49,991 nucleotides of DNA from NCBI GenBank assembly GCA_016719855.1, contig JADJYH010000052.1, forward strand, positions 1 to 49,991. The letters are read 5' to 3'. Source of the stretch: Saprospiraceae bacterium. Lineage in GTDB: Bacteria; Bacteroidota; Bacteroidia; Chitinophagales; Saprospiraceae. Position numbers and translations under genes: made by a program. The notes under the pieces are model-generated. The model saw nothing but the letters and a program-made list of their open reading frames with translations. It searched no databases and was not told the origin of the DNA. Positions 28,612-37,393 of the stretch are shown in pieces. How positions within the stretch are numbered: position 1 is the stretch's first letter; each line of letters begins with the position of its first letter.

Positions 28612-30651
28612 TTATTCCTTGACAATGCGCCTTATAGTTGATCGTTCATTATTAAGCAACTCCATAAAATAGACGCCATTGGGCAAGTTGCTGAGGTCTA
28701 TATGAAACTCCGTGAGTACTTTCACTGCAATGAGCCTCCCCATACTGTCTTTTATTCTCACTGTCACATCGTCGGTGTTTATTCCTTGTATTTCTATCAT
28801 CCCAGTTGTTGGGTTGGGAAACAGACTGATTTCATTGATTACTACCTTGACACTGATGATATTGGAGTAGGTAAATTTTCCATCAAAATCCACTTGTTTG
28901 AGGCGGTAATAATTAATGCCTGCGTATGGGGTTTCATGTATGAAAGAATAAGTTTCCACCGCCTGTGAATTGCCCTTTGCATTGACGTTGCCTATTTCCC
29001 TAAAGTTGATGCCGTCCAAGCTATGCTCGATTCGGAAGTAATCGTTGTCTATTTCGGTGGCGGTTTGCCAAGTGAGCAGCACTTTATCCCCATAATTTTT
29101 CCCTGCAAAAGCAATCAATTCTACGGGCAAAGCGAGGCATTCTGCTTCTACTTCCGCACGGGAGTTGCAGCCAGCGGCGTTGGATGCTATGTTCGCGTTG
29201 TTAGCGGGATTTGATAAATAATTGCATATACTCTGAACGGCACAATCGGATAGTTGGCTTGAACCTTGGATGCCCAAGCCTCCAATGTTTGTTATATTAT
29301 CCAACCCATTTAAACTTGTCAAGGCGTCGTTATTGGAAATAGAGAGATTTTGCCCATTAATTGAGGTAAGCCCAGAAAGGGCTGTGATATTCGTTAAAGC
29401 CCCATTGCTTTCGATAATTATCCCCTGGCCGATAGAAGCAAGTGATTCCAATCCTGCCAAACTCATCAAGGCAGCATTGTTATAAATAATCATTCCTCCA
29501 CCGACCGTGGTGAGTGCATCAAGACCAGCCAAGCTTGTCAAAGATGGGTTGTTTTGAATACCAACTCCTCCACCAGTAACAGAGAGCGGACTGAGTGCTG
29601 CTAGACTTGTTAAGGCGGCATTGTTATTTATACTTAAACTTCCACTCATGGTGGCGGGGATAGCAAGTCCAGATAAATTTTCCAAAGCATGGTTACCTTC
29701 GAGATAAAGGGCACCGATAGAAACGAGCGTACCAAGCCCATTCAAACTCGCCAAAGAAGTATTGTTGTAAAAATAGAGCGGCCCTCCTATGGTAGTAAGT
29801 GAAACAAGTGCCGTAATGTCGCTCAACGCAGTATTGGATTGGCTATAAAAATAGCCACCCACCGTAGTAAGTAAATTCAAACCCTCCAGGCTGGTCAAAG
29901 AGGGGTTCGAATAAATATAGAAGTACCCTCCGACAGTAGTGAGTGCATCAAGACCATCAAAGCTTTCCAGCATGGAATTGGGATAAATATCAACATTTCC
30001 ACCAATGGAGGTGAGTGAACCTAATCCTGTAAAATCAGTCAAGGCCTCATTGGAGGCAATGAAGAAATATCCACCGACCGTTGTAAGTGCGTCTAGCCCC
30101 GTCAAACTTTCCAATACACCATTGACGCTTATATTAAGAAACCCTCCGATCGTAGTGAGAGAACCAAGACCTATTATACTCTCCAGTGCAGTATTGGAAT
30201 TAATATACACGTAGTCGCCGACTGAAGAGAGGGCATCAAGCCCCGATAAGCTCGTAAGCCCAGCATGGTTGGCGATGTTGAGATATTGTCCTATGGTAAC
30301 AAGCCCCACAAGCCCCGATAAATCCAGCAAGGCATCGTTATTTGCAATGTCCAAAAATCCTCCAATGGATATTAGCGAATTTAGTCCCGACAGGCTTGCC
30401 AAATCGTTGTTATTGCGAATCGTAAAATTTCCCCCTATAGAGGTGATTGCCGACAGCCCATCGAGATTGTCAATATTTCCTGGTATCAGGTCATCAATAA
30501 TAACATCTCCAAAGATTTGCGTACATCCTGTAGCAGGAAATGCGTTAATCTGAGCCTGTGTGGTAAAGGTATAGTTACTGTAGCATGGTATTGAAAGAAT
30601 TCGGCTGCTTGCCGCGAAAATTAGACAGGTAATGATTAGGCTGCTTTTCAT
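28612..30651 (-). CDS. Receptor-L-like repeat surface protein with T9SS sorting domain
   Basis: An intact 679-residue exported protein. The start MKSSLIITCLIFAASSRILS serves as signal peptide; an ATG 24 bases upstream is less suitable. About 17 leucine-rich-like repeats of 23-24 residues fill residues about 55-470, each close to LTSLSGLDALTTVGGYFYIYSN. They form a right-handed solenoid similar to receptor L domains. A following domain reads LPVELIAFAGKNYGDKVLLTWQTATEIDNDYFRIE, an FN3-like region typical of T9SS cargo. The C-terminal ISLFPNPTTGMIEIQG ... NLPNGVYFMELL is a type A sorting domain. The repeats suggest ligand or surface binding. The gene has no frameshift despite its length. Confidence 0.9.
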   Translation of the reverse strand: MKSSLIITCLIFAASSRILSIPCYSNYTFTTQAQINAFPATGCTQIFGDVIIDDLIPGNIDNLDGLSAITSIGGNFTIRNNNDLASLSGLNSLISIGGFLDIANNDALLDLSGLVGLVTIGQYLNIANHAGLTSLSGLDALSSVGDYVYINSNTALESIIGLGSLTTIGGFLNISVNGVLESLTGLDALTTVGGYFFIASNEALTDFTGLGSLTSIGGNVDIYPNSMLESFDGLDALTTVGGYFYIYSNPSLTSLEGLNLLTTVGGYFYSQSNTALSDITALVSLTTIGGPLYFYNNTSLASLNGLGTLVSIGALYLEGNHALENLSGLAIPATMSGSLSINNNAALTSLAALSPLSVTGGGVGIQNNPSLTSLAGLDALTTVGGGMIIYNNAALMSLAGLESLASIGQGIIIESNGALTNITALSGLTSINGQNLSISNNDALTSLNGLDNITNIGGLGIQGSSQLSDCAVQSICNYLSNPANNANIASNAAGCNSRAEVEAECLALPVELIAFAGKNYGDKVLLTWQTATEIDNDYFRIEHSLDGINFREIGNVNAKGNSQAVETYSFIHETPYAGINYYRLKQVDFDGKFTYSNIISVKVVINEISLFPNPTTGMIEIQGINTDDVTVRIKDSMGRLIAVKVLTEFHIDLSNLPNGVYFMELLNNERSTIRRIVKE

Positions 30652-30896
30652 AGAATTGATGTGTATTGACAACAATAAAATAGCTGTAAGAAATGGTTGA
30701 ATTTCAAAATGGAACCAGACAAGTAAAGACAGTGCTTTTATTGCTTGTTTTCATTTGCTTTTGATACCACAAAAATCCCCCGACTTACTTACTCCCGCAA
30801 TGGCATGTTTGCGGGTATTTTGCCTCGCATTTGCCTTGAAATACCCCCCAACCATGTCGTTTACTTTGAAGGTGCCCACCGCTACCTTTGCCGGAT

Positions 30897-33800
30897 ATGA
30901 TTTCGAGGTTCCACATATTCCTTTTGGGGTTGCTCGTCGTTGCCCAGGCAATTCAGATGGCGGCGCAAACTGTACCGCCGGAAGCGCATTTCAACCGCTT
31001 CACGATGCAGGATGGCCTGCCAGACAACAACGTCATCTGTCTGGTACAGGACGACCAAGGCTTCCTCTGGATTGGCACCCAGGCTGGACTTAGCTGCTTT
31101 GACGGGGTGCATTTCACCAACTATTTCAAGGGGGACGACCTTCAGAATTCCTTGCCTTCCAATTTTATCAGCAAGTTGGTGAAGTTGTCAGGTGGGCAAA
31201 TATTTATTGCCACTAGGTTCGGAGTAAGCCTGCTTGATCCTGTGAACCGGACTTTGAAAAGTGTGCGGATACCCTACGAGCCGGGGATGGAGTATGAACA
31301 AAATGCAATCAAGTCGCTGGTGTTGACGAATCAAGGGAATATCGTGGCGGGCAGTAATGCGGGCATTTGTGTTTTCGACGAAGGACTGAATATCGTGTTC
31401 CACTATTCCCATTTCAAAAAGGAAAATTTGGACAAAAATCTGATGGGTTTCGCTCTCAATATGGTATCGCTCGCCAATGGTGACATACTCATAAATGGCT
31501 GGCAGGGGGCATGGCGTTTCGATGCAGCGGAGCGAAAGCTGGAAAAACAAGATTCGACCAATCATAGCGAGCGTTTTGCGGAATGGGCTCACGCATCAGG
31601 AAAGAGAGGCACGTCCATACTGTGGAAAGACTTTCCTGACACCCTGTTTGTTAGTGAATACGAATCCAACAAAAATGGTATGACGCTCGTGCCAAAGGAA
31701 ATCAGGAAAGAACTATGCTGGGGCTCAAAGCTGGAGTTTGTTAATGACACAATAATGGGCTTTGCGGGCGGCAATGGCGGGTTTCGCCTCGCAGTTTGCC
31801 AGTCGGCCACGCTGCGAGTCAATTTTTATGAACTCCAGATTTTTAAGCCCCATATTTTCAATGCATTCTTGCTAGATAGGGAAGGGCGATGGTGGCTTGC
31901 ATCCGAAGATGGGCTGTTCGAGCAATCTTTTTCCAAAGGAGCTTTTCACTTTATTCCCTTACAAATCGCACGGGAAGCTGAAGGCGAAAACAACTATATT
32001 TCAGCCCTAACCAAAGCTGGAGATTATTTCTACATCGGCGCTAACAACCGATTGCTGGTCATGGACAGCCAACTTCGCCTGCTCAACAATATAGCCGTTC
32101 CTCCGCAAATTGGCAATATCCATAAGCTATACTCGTGGCAATCCGGCATTCTGGATATTGGCGGAAATTTTGCTTGGGCACGCCTACAAATACCCAAAAG
32201 ATGGTGCCAGCCGCTGCAGTGGGAAAAAATCGGCAAAGGCGAGATAGCGAACATTTTTCAATTAAAAGACCGACGGGGAGATATTTGGGGAGGTATGTTC
32301 ATGGGGCTGGCTCGTTACAACCCGTCTACTGGCAAAGAATTTTATTATGCCACAGGGCAACCCGACGGGGAGTTTCCATTCATGGGAGCTGTTAATATTA
32401 TTGAAACTGACAGCGGTTATTTGTGGATGTGCGGATGGCCCGGCCTTACTCGCTGGAACCCCTTCGAGCAATGCTTTGACCGCCGCTACCCACGAGTGCC
32501 GGGTACAGAAGGACAGGAAGGACGCCCATCTTCCCTCGTCAGCAACGGTGGCGAAGAAATGTTGTTCTACATGGGCGATAACAAGCTTTGGCTTTGGTCT
32601 GGTGACGAACGTCCTGCCCGCGAGATAGCGCTCGGCAGCCATGGACATGAACTTGTTGTGGACATTAAGCCGGACAAATACCCATATCAGTGTTGGCTTT
32701 TATTAAAATCGGGCATCGCCCTGCTCAATGTTTCTACCGGAAGGTCTCGCTACTATACCAACTATGATGGGCTGGCCAATGAAACGGCAATAACCGACTT
32801 TTACCTCGACCCGCATACCGACTCCATTTATATCTGCTACGAAAACGGCATCGTCGTTACAAACCGCAAAAACTTTCGTTTTTCCTATCAACCCGTCCGA
32901 TATTCATAACTGGCGTCCAACAACTTTCCACTGGGCAGATGCTGGGTGCCACCTCCAACCTGCACTTGGATCAGCCCGGTCAGGACATCGCCATTTCGTT
33001 CAGCAGCCCCGACTTTGAGCGGGGAAGGGTGCTCAACTACGCCTACTGCCTCAATGATGGGAAATGGCAATCACTTGGCCCATCCACCTCAGTGCAACTC
33101 GCTAACCTCTCGCCGCGCAGGTACCGTTTTGAAGTGAAATCTATCACGCCAGAAGGCATATCAAGCGAGCCAGCGGCACCCCATTTTTGGGTGCAACCGC
33201 TTTTCCACCAAACCTGGTGGTTCGTGGCAATGATAGCAGCGACAGGCGGCTTGGCGGCATTCGGTTACTTCCGCTGGCGGCTTGGGCAGCTTCTCAAAAT
33301 GGAAGCGATGCGCCAAGCCATCGCTGCCGACCTGCACGACGAGGTGGGTGCTTCGCTCACCAGCATCCAAATCCTCTCCCAATTGGCCAGCCACCCCGAC
33401 AACGACCGCCGCAGCGAAGCCCTCGAAAAGTTGCCCGAACAGGTGCGCCGCACCTCGGCCTCCCTTCGGGAAATCGTCTGGAACATCAGCCCCAGCCACG
33501 ATTCCCTCGGCCTGCTCATCGGCGAGCTGACCCGCCACGCTGGCGAGGTTTTCGAGAAAATGGACATCCAATATTCCGTCCAAGCCGATGATTTTCCCGA
33601 TGGGGACAGGCTCGACGTGGCCGCCCGGCAGCACTTGCAGCGCATCTTCAAGGAAATACTGAACAACCTCGCCAAGCACAGCCAAGCCAGCCGGGCAGCC
33701 GTCATTTTCAAAAAAGAAGGCAACGAACTGGTGGTGCTGGTGCGCGACAACGGCCTCGGCTTCGACCCCGCCACGGTGCGCCGGGGCAATGGGTTGGACA

Positions 33801-33925
33801 ATATGCAGGCACGGGTAATGGCCGCAGGTGGGCAGCTCTCCTTGCGGAGCAGCCCCACCGATGGCACGGAGACCACGCTGCGGCTGCCACTGAAAACAGG
33901 GCGGGCGTGGTGGTGGGTTAGTTGA
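30897..33925 (+). CDS. Beta-propeller sensor histidine kinase (frameshifted)
   Basis: A membrane sensor kinase of about 1009 residues. The start MISRFHIFLLGLLVVAQAIQMAAQ gives a signal peptide. The periplasmic part (about 25-670) is a two-component-regulator propeller, starting FTMQDGLPDNNVICLVQDDQGFLWIGTQAGLSCFDG and repeating G-x-L/I-W-x-G motifs. A frame change near 32890-32910 separates it from a Y_Y_Y-like Ig domain (RVLNYAYCLNDGKWQSLG). One membrane helix (WWFVAMIAATGGLAAFGYF) follows. The HisKA_3-type box AADLHDEVGASLTSIQILSQL carries the phosphorylated His, and the ATPase part has EILNNLAKHSQA and NGLGFDP. The response regulator at 34128-34781 is the likely partner. Confidence 0.85.
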
Positions 33926-33941
33926 TTGGTGAAGAAATCCA

Positions 33942-34096
33942 CGTTCCGTAGGAACGGCATCTTTTTAGAAACCACGAATCAACCATTGCTGACCGTTCCA
34001 TCGGAACGGCATCTGTGACGGACGAAATACCGTTCCGATGGAACGGTGGTGAAGGTTAATTTGCCTAAGCTACAAAGATGCCGTTCCTACGGAACG
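33942..34096. repeat. Nested palindrome cluster between kinase and regulator genes
   Basis: Outer arms of 23 bases at 33942-33964 and 34074-34096 are perfect reverse complements. Inside them, arms at 33992-34009 and 34029-34046 are also perfect reverse complements. Each arm is itself near-palindromic (CCGTTCC-x-GGAACGG), giving four hairpin units. The cluster fills the gap between the kinase stop and the regulator start, so it can form strong RNA structure that could tune the ratio of the two proteins. Confidence 0.85.
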
Positions 34097-34127
34097 AGGT
34101 TCATAATTCGTGTAAATAGTTGAAGTC

Positions 34128-34781
34128 ATGGATAAAACAACCCTGACCGTCCTAATCTACGAAGACCGCCCCGACCTGCGGGCCAGTCTCGAAATGCTGC
34201 TTGGTGGCTTGACCGACCTTCGCCTTGCCGGGGCATTCCCCAACTGCAAAAATGTGGCGGACGAGGTGCGCCACCACTGCCCCGACGTGGTGCTGATGGA
34301 CATCAACATGCCGGAGTACGATGGACTGTACGGCCTGCAAATCATCAAGGAAACCCGCCCGGAGACGGAGGTCATCATGTTCACAGTGTTCGAGGAAGAG
34401 GACAAGATTTTCGCTTCGCTGGAGGCCGGGGCCAGCGGCTACTTGCTGAAGGACACCCCGCCGATGAAACTCTACGAGGCCATCAAGGACGTAATATTGG
34501 GTGGAGCACCCATGTCGCCAGGCATAGCGAGGCGGGTATTGGAGCGCTTCAAAAAACCGCCCGTGGCGCACCGCCAAACCTTCCACCTCTCCAAGCGGGA
34601 AACGGAGATTCTCTCCCTGCTGGTGAAGGGCTACACCTACAAGCGCATCGCCGCCGAGTGTTTTATTTCGATGGATACGGTGCGGGGTCACTTGAAGAAC
34701 ACCTACACCAAGCTACAAGTGAACTCTGGCAAAGAGGCGGTGGCGGTGGCGCTGCGACACAAGATTGTGGAGGGGGAATAA
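34128..34781 (+). CDS. LuxR/NarL-type response regulator
   Basis: A 217-residue cytoplasmic response regulator. The receiver domain (1-125) has the acidic pair E12-D13, the phosphoacceptor D58 in VVLMDINMPEYDG, T in MFTVFEEED and K in GYLLKDTPP. The DNA-binding domain (150-215) reads LSKRETEILSLLVKGYTYKRIAAECFISMDTVRGHLKNTYTKLQV, a LuxR-type helix-turn-helix. It lies 202 bases downstream of the sensor kinase gene, and the two should form a pair. Targets are unknown; the nearby branched-chain aminotransferase gene is transcribed towards it. Confidence 0.95.
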   Translation: MDKTTLTVLIYEDRPDLRASLEMLLGGLTDLRLAGAFPNCKNVADEVRHHCPDVVLMDINMPEYDGLYGLQIIKETRPETEVIMFTVFEEEDKIFASLEAGASGYLLKDTPPMKLYEAIKDVILGGAPMSPGIARRVLERFKKPPVAHRQTFHLSKRETEILSLLVKGYTYKRIAAECFISMDTVRGHLKNTYTKLQVNSGKEAVAVALRHKIVEGE

Positions 34782-34855
34782 TTCCTGTGGGTTGGCAGCG
34801 ATACGGTTGCCCAGCGCAATCGTATCGCTGCTGCTCAAATAACAATAATGAAGTT

Positions 34856-35929
34856 TCACCCAACCAACTCCTCGACCTGAACGGGCACAATCCATCCCCA
34901 TTTGTCTGTGACAGTTCCAGCACGAAGTCCGTCAATGACCGACTTAACGTAGGTGCCGATTTTGCGCTCGCTGACAGGTGGGAGGGTCATCACCATGTCC
35001 TTGTAGCCGATGTCGGCCACATGGGATACGACGGCGGCGGTGCCTGCGCCGAATGCTTCCTGCAAGGTGCCGTCCTTGTGGGCCTGCACCACTTCGTCAA
35101 TGGTTATGGCGTATTCTTCCACGGGTTTGCCTTCACTGCGCAGTATTTCGAGGATACAGTCACGGGTCACGCCGTCGAGGATGGTGCCGGAGAGCGGCGG
35201 GGTAATAGTGACACCATTGATGACAAAAAAGACGTTCATCGTGCCGCTTTCCTGGATGTACTTGAACTCCTTGGCGTCGAGCCAGAGCAACTGGTCGAAG
35301 CCACGGTCTTGCGCCAGCTTAGCGGGGTAAAGTGCCCCGGCGTAGTTGCCAGCGGCCTTTGCGAAGCCGGTGCCGCCTTGTGCTGCACGGATATAGGTGG
35401 TTTCGGCCCAAAGCCGCACAGGTTTTGTGTAATATGGGCCAACGGGGCCAGTGAAGATGAAAAATTTGTAGGATTGCGATGGTTTTACGCCGAAGAACTC
35501 GTCGGTGGCAATCATCGTCGGGCGGATGTACAGGGCGCTGCCTTTTTCTTTTGGAATCCAGTTTTGGTCGATGTAAACCAGCTTGGAAAGGGCGTCAACG
35601 AACAGGTCTTCCGGGAACTCTGGCATGCACATACGAGCGGCGGAGACGTTCATGCGGTGTGCATGGCGCTCCGGGCGGAAGAGCAGCGGTGTGCCGTTGT
35701 CGTCAATGGAGGCCTTCATCCCTTCGAAAATGGCTTGGCCATAGTGCAGCGCCATGGTGCCGGGGGTGGAGGTTGAATTGTGGAACGGTTCGATGCGGGG
35801 GTTGTGCCACTCGCCGTCGTAGTATTCGCAGACGAAGATATGGTCGGTAAAAGTGCGGCCAAATGGAAGGTTGTCGAAGTCAACTTCGTTGATTCGGGTA
35901 GTGGGTGATTTTGTTATTTTGATATCCAT
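34856..35929 (-). CDS. ilvE: Branched-chain amino acid aminotransferase
   Basis: A 357-residue class IV PLP enzyme that catalyses the last step of Val, Leu and Ile synthesis and the first step of their breakdown. It is the longer, type II (eukaryote-like) form. Landmarks are MALHYGQAIFEGMKA, LYIRPTMIATDEFFGV, the PLP lysine region GGTGFAKAAGNYAGALYPAK, LDAKEFKYIQESGTMNVFFV and GTILDGVTRDCILEI. The start MDIKITKSPTTRINEVDF is preceded by a short AT-rich leader. It appears to be a single-gene unit with the regulator gene converging on it. Confidence 0.95.
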   Translation of the reverse strand: MDIKITKSPTTRINEVDFDNLPFGRTFTDHIFVCEYYDGEWHNPRIEPFHNSTSTPGTMALHYGQAIFEGMKASIDDNGTPLLFRPERHAHRMNVSAARMCMPEFPEDLFVDALSKLVYIDQNWIPKEKGSALYIRPTMIATDEFFGVKPSQSYKFFIFTGPVGPYYTKPVRLWAETTYIRAAQGGTGFAKAAGNYAGALYPAKLAQDRGFDQLLWLDAKEFKYIQESGTMNVFFVINGVTITPPLSGTILDGVTRDCILEILRSEGKPVEEYAITIDEVVQAHKDGTLQEAFGAGTAAVVSHVADIGYKDMVMTLPPVSERKIGTYVKSVIDGLRAGTVTDKWGWIVPVQVEELVG

Positions 35930-36048
35930 GTCCTTTTAAATTAATTTTGCACAAAATTAGGTCGAAAAACGGTTTTAAAAAAATAAATTCTATCGGGTGG
36001 GGATAAAAAAATGCGCTTTTGGAATAAAATTTTGAAAAACAACAAAAA

Positions 36049-36489
36049 ATGAATATTCATCCTGAGGGGATTTTCGATTTCGAAGTGTTCCCGCTGAAAG
36101 AAATCACCGTTTCGGAGGGACTGGGAAACAACCGCAAAGCGCTTTTCGTCGCCTGTGCTGGGACAGCGGAGCCTGCTGTCATGGAGCTTCTATCCAAGAT
36201 GCTGCAAGCCGCCGGCTTCGACATGGCCGAGGATGTCCTCGTTTTTTGGTTAGTTTCCTCGCAGCCGTTCAGTTTTACGGCGCTCCGCCATGAGTCCGGG
36301 TTTTCCCGTGCCTTGTTCTTTGGTATAGCACCCAAACAGGCCGGGCTGATGCTGAACGTGAAACCCAACGAACCCTTGACCCTCGGCCCTGTAACTTATT
36401 TGTTCTCGGCCAGCCTCGCCGACATCCAAGCCAACCCAGCGCTGAAAAGGCCGCTGTGGGAGGGGATGAAGGTGATGTTTAAAGTGTGA
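36049..36489 (+). CDS. Conserved small protein of unknown function
   Basis: An intact 146-residue protein beginning MNIHPEGIFDFEVFPLKEITV. It has an alpha/beta pattern: LFVACAGTAEPAVMELLSKMLQAAGFDMAEDVLVFWL, then FSFTALRHESGFSRALFFGIAPKQAGLMLNV, and a C-terminal SLADIQANPALKRPLWEGMKVMF. The last motif (L-x-x-I-x-x-N-P-x-L-K-R-x-L-W-x-x-M-K) recalls the C-terminus of DNA polymerase III psi-like proteins in Bacteroidota, but this is a weak resemblance. No signal peptide. It is followed directly by an octamer-built inverted repeat. Confidence 0.65.
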   Translation: MNIHPEGIFDFEVFPLKEITVSEGLGNNRKALFVACAGTAEPAVMELLSKMLQAAGFDMAEDVLVFWLVSSQPFSFTALRHESGFSRALFFGIAPKQAGLMLNVKPNEPLTLGPVTYLFSASLADIQANPALKRPLWEGMKVMFKV

Positions 36490-36565
36490 TTGCTGTATTG
36501 CTGTATTGTTATATTGTTGCGACGGCTTTATGTGACAACAATATAACAATACAGCAATACAGCAA
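36490..36565. repeat. Octamer-built perfect inverted repeat
   Basis: Arms of 30 bases at 36490-36519 and 36536-36565 are perfect reverse complements by eye, with a 16-base spacer. Each arm is a tandem repeat of eight bases (TTGCTGTA twice, then TTGTTATA, then TTGTTG). The element begins directly after the stop codon of the small conserved gene and ends 17 bases before the SdiA-regulated-like gene. It has the same architecture as the heptamer elements but a different unit. Confidence 0.9.
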
Positions 36566-36582
36566 TACAACTATCCAAGTCC

Positions 36583-37353
36583 ATGAAAATCACCGTCCTA
36601 CTCTTAGAAATCTCTGACCTGAGCTTTGATGCGGCCACCCATTCCCTTTGGTGCGTTGCCGACGAGAAGGGCAAGCTGTACCGGATTCAACTCCCTGCGG
36701 GCAACCCGATAGACATTTTCCCATTCGGTGAGGATGGGGACTTCGAGGGGCTGGAAATGGTGGGCAATGTTTTCTATACTATGGAAAGCAATGGACGGAT
36801 TACCCAAATCGAGCAGGCCACCACACCCAATCCGGTCGTCACCAAGTTTGAAAATCCCTCGCTTGCTGCGGATGATTGCGAGGCGTTCATGCACGACCCC
36901 ACCCTTAAAAAACTAATCATTGGGGTAAAATTGCCAGCTTCGGAAGGGGAGGCGAGGCCGTTTTTCGCCTTCGATTTGGAGACGAAGCAGCTCGATCCAG
37001 CACCGATTTTCACGATTTCACTCAGTGATATTCAGGCTTTCCTTCGGAAAAACGGGCTAGTCGGCAAGCCTTACGAACAGTGGTTGAAGGACGATGCCGT
37101 GACGCCCGGCCCGTCGGCCAGTGCCATCCATCCGCAGACGGGGAACTATTATCTGCTGGCTTCTGTCGGCAAAATGCTACTGGTGACCAGCCCGGACGGC
37201 GAGATTTTGCACGTAGCAGCGTTGGATAAAAAGCGGCACCCACAGCCGGAGGGACTTGCTTTTGGAGATGATGGAACGATGTATATTTCTAACGAAGCGG
37301 ATGAGGATGTGGCGAAAATTTATGTTTATGTCGGTGTTAGAGTTATGAGTTGA
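36583..37353 (+). CDS. SdiA-regulated-like beta-propeller protein
   Basis: A 256-residue protein resembling the SdiA-regulated (YjiK/PF06977) family of beta-propellers, whose biochemical role is not well known. Motifs: LLEISDLSFDAATHSLWCVADEKGKLYRI, GDFEGLEMVGNVFYTMESNGRITQI, DDCEAFMHDPTLKKLIIGVK, GPSASAIHPQTGNYYLLAS and HPQPEGLAFGDDGTMYISNEAD. These are the S-G-L-x-x and E-G-L/E-A blade signatures. No signal peptide is present, so the start could be truncated, or the protein is cytoplasmic. It converges with nspC, separated by a hairpin. Confidence 0.7.
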   Translation: MKITVLLLEISDLSFDAATHSLWCVADEKGKLYRIQLPAGNPIDIFPFGEDGDFEGLEMVGNVFYTMESNGRITQIEQATTPNPVVTKFENPSLAADDCEAFMHDPTLKKLIIGVKLPASEGEARPFFAFDLETKQLDPAPIFTISLSDIQAFLRKNGLVGKPYEQWLKDDAVTPGPSASAIHPQTGNYYLLASVGKMLLVTSPDGEILHVAALDKKRHPQPEGLAFGDDGTMYISNEADEDVAKIYVYVGVRVMS

Positions 37354-37393
37354 GGTATGTCATTATTCTACAAAATGACATTTCATACCTCAA
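37350..37393. terminator. Hairpin between convergent genes
   Basis: TTGAGGTATG (37350-37359) pairs with CATACCTCAA (37384-37393), and TGTCATT with AATGACA inside it. It lies between the SdiA-regulated-like gene and nspC and overlaps both stop codons. No strong T run follows, so its role as a bidirectional terminator is inferred from position. Confidence 0.5.

Noticed and set aside
28660..30500. Regular repeats that could suggest a CRISPR array
   Set aside because: The repeats code for an intact leucine-rich-like solenoid, with no unique spacers of constant length, and no cas genes are near.
34658..35776. 372-codon plus-strand open frame
   Set aside because: It overlaps ilvE in antisense, and all conserved motifs belong to ilvE.
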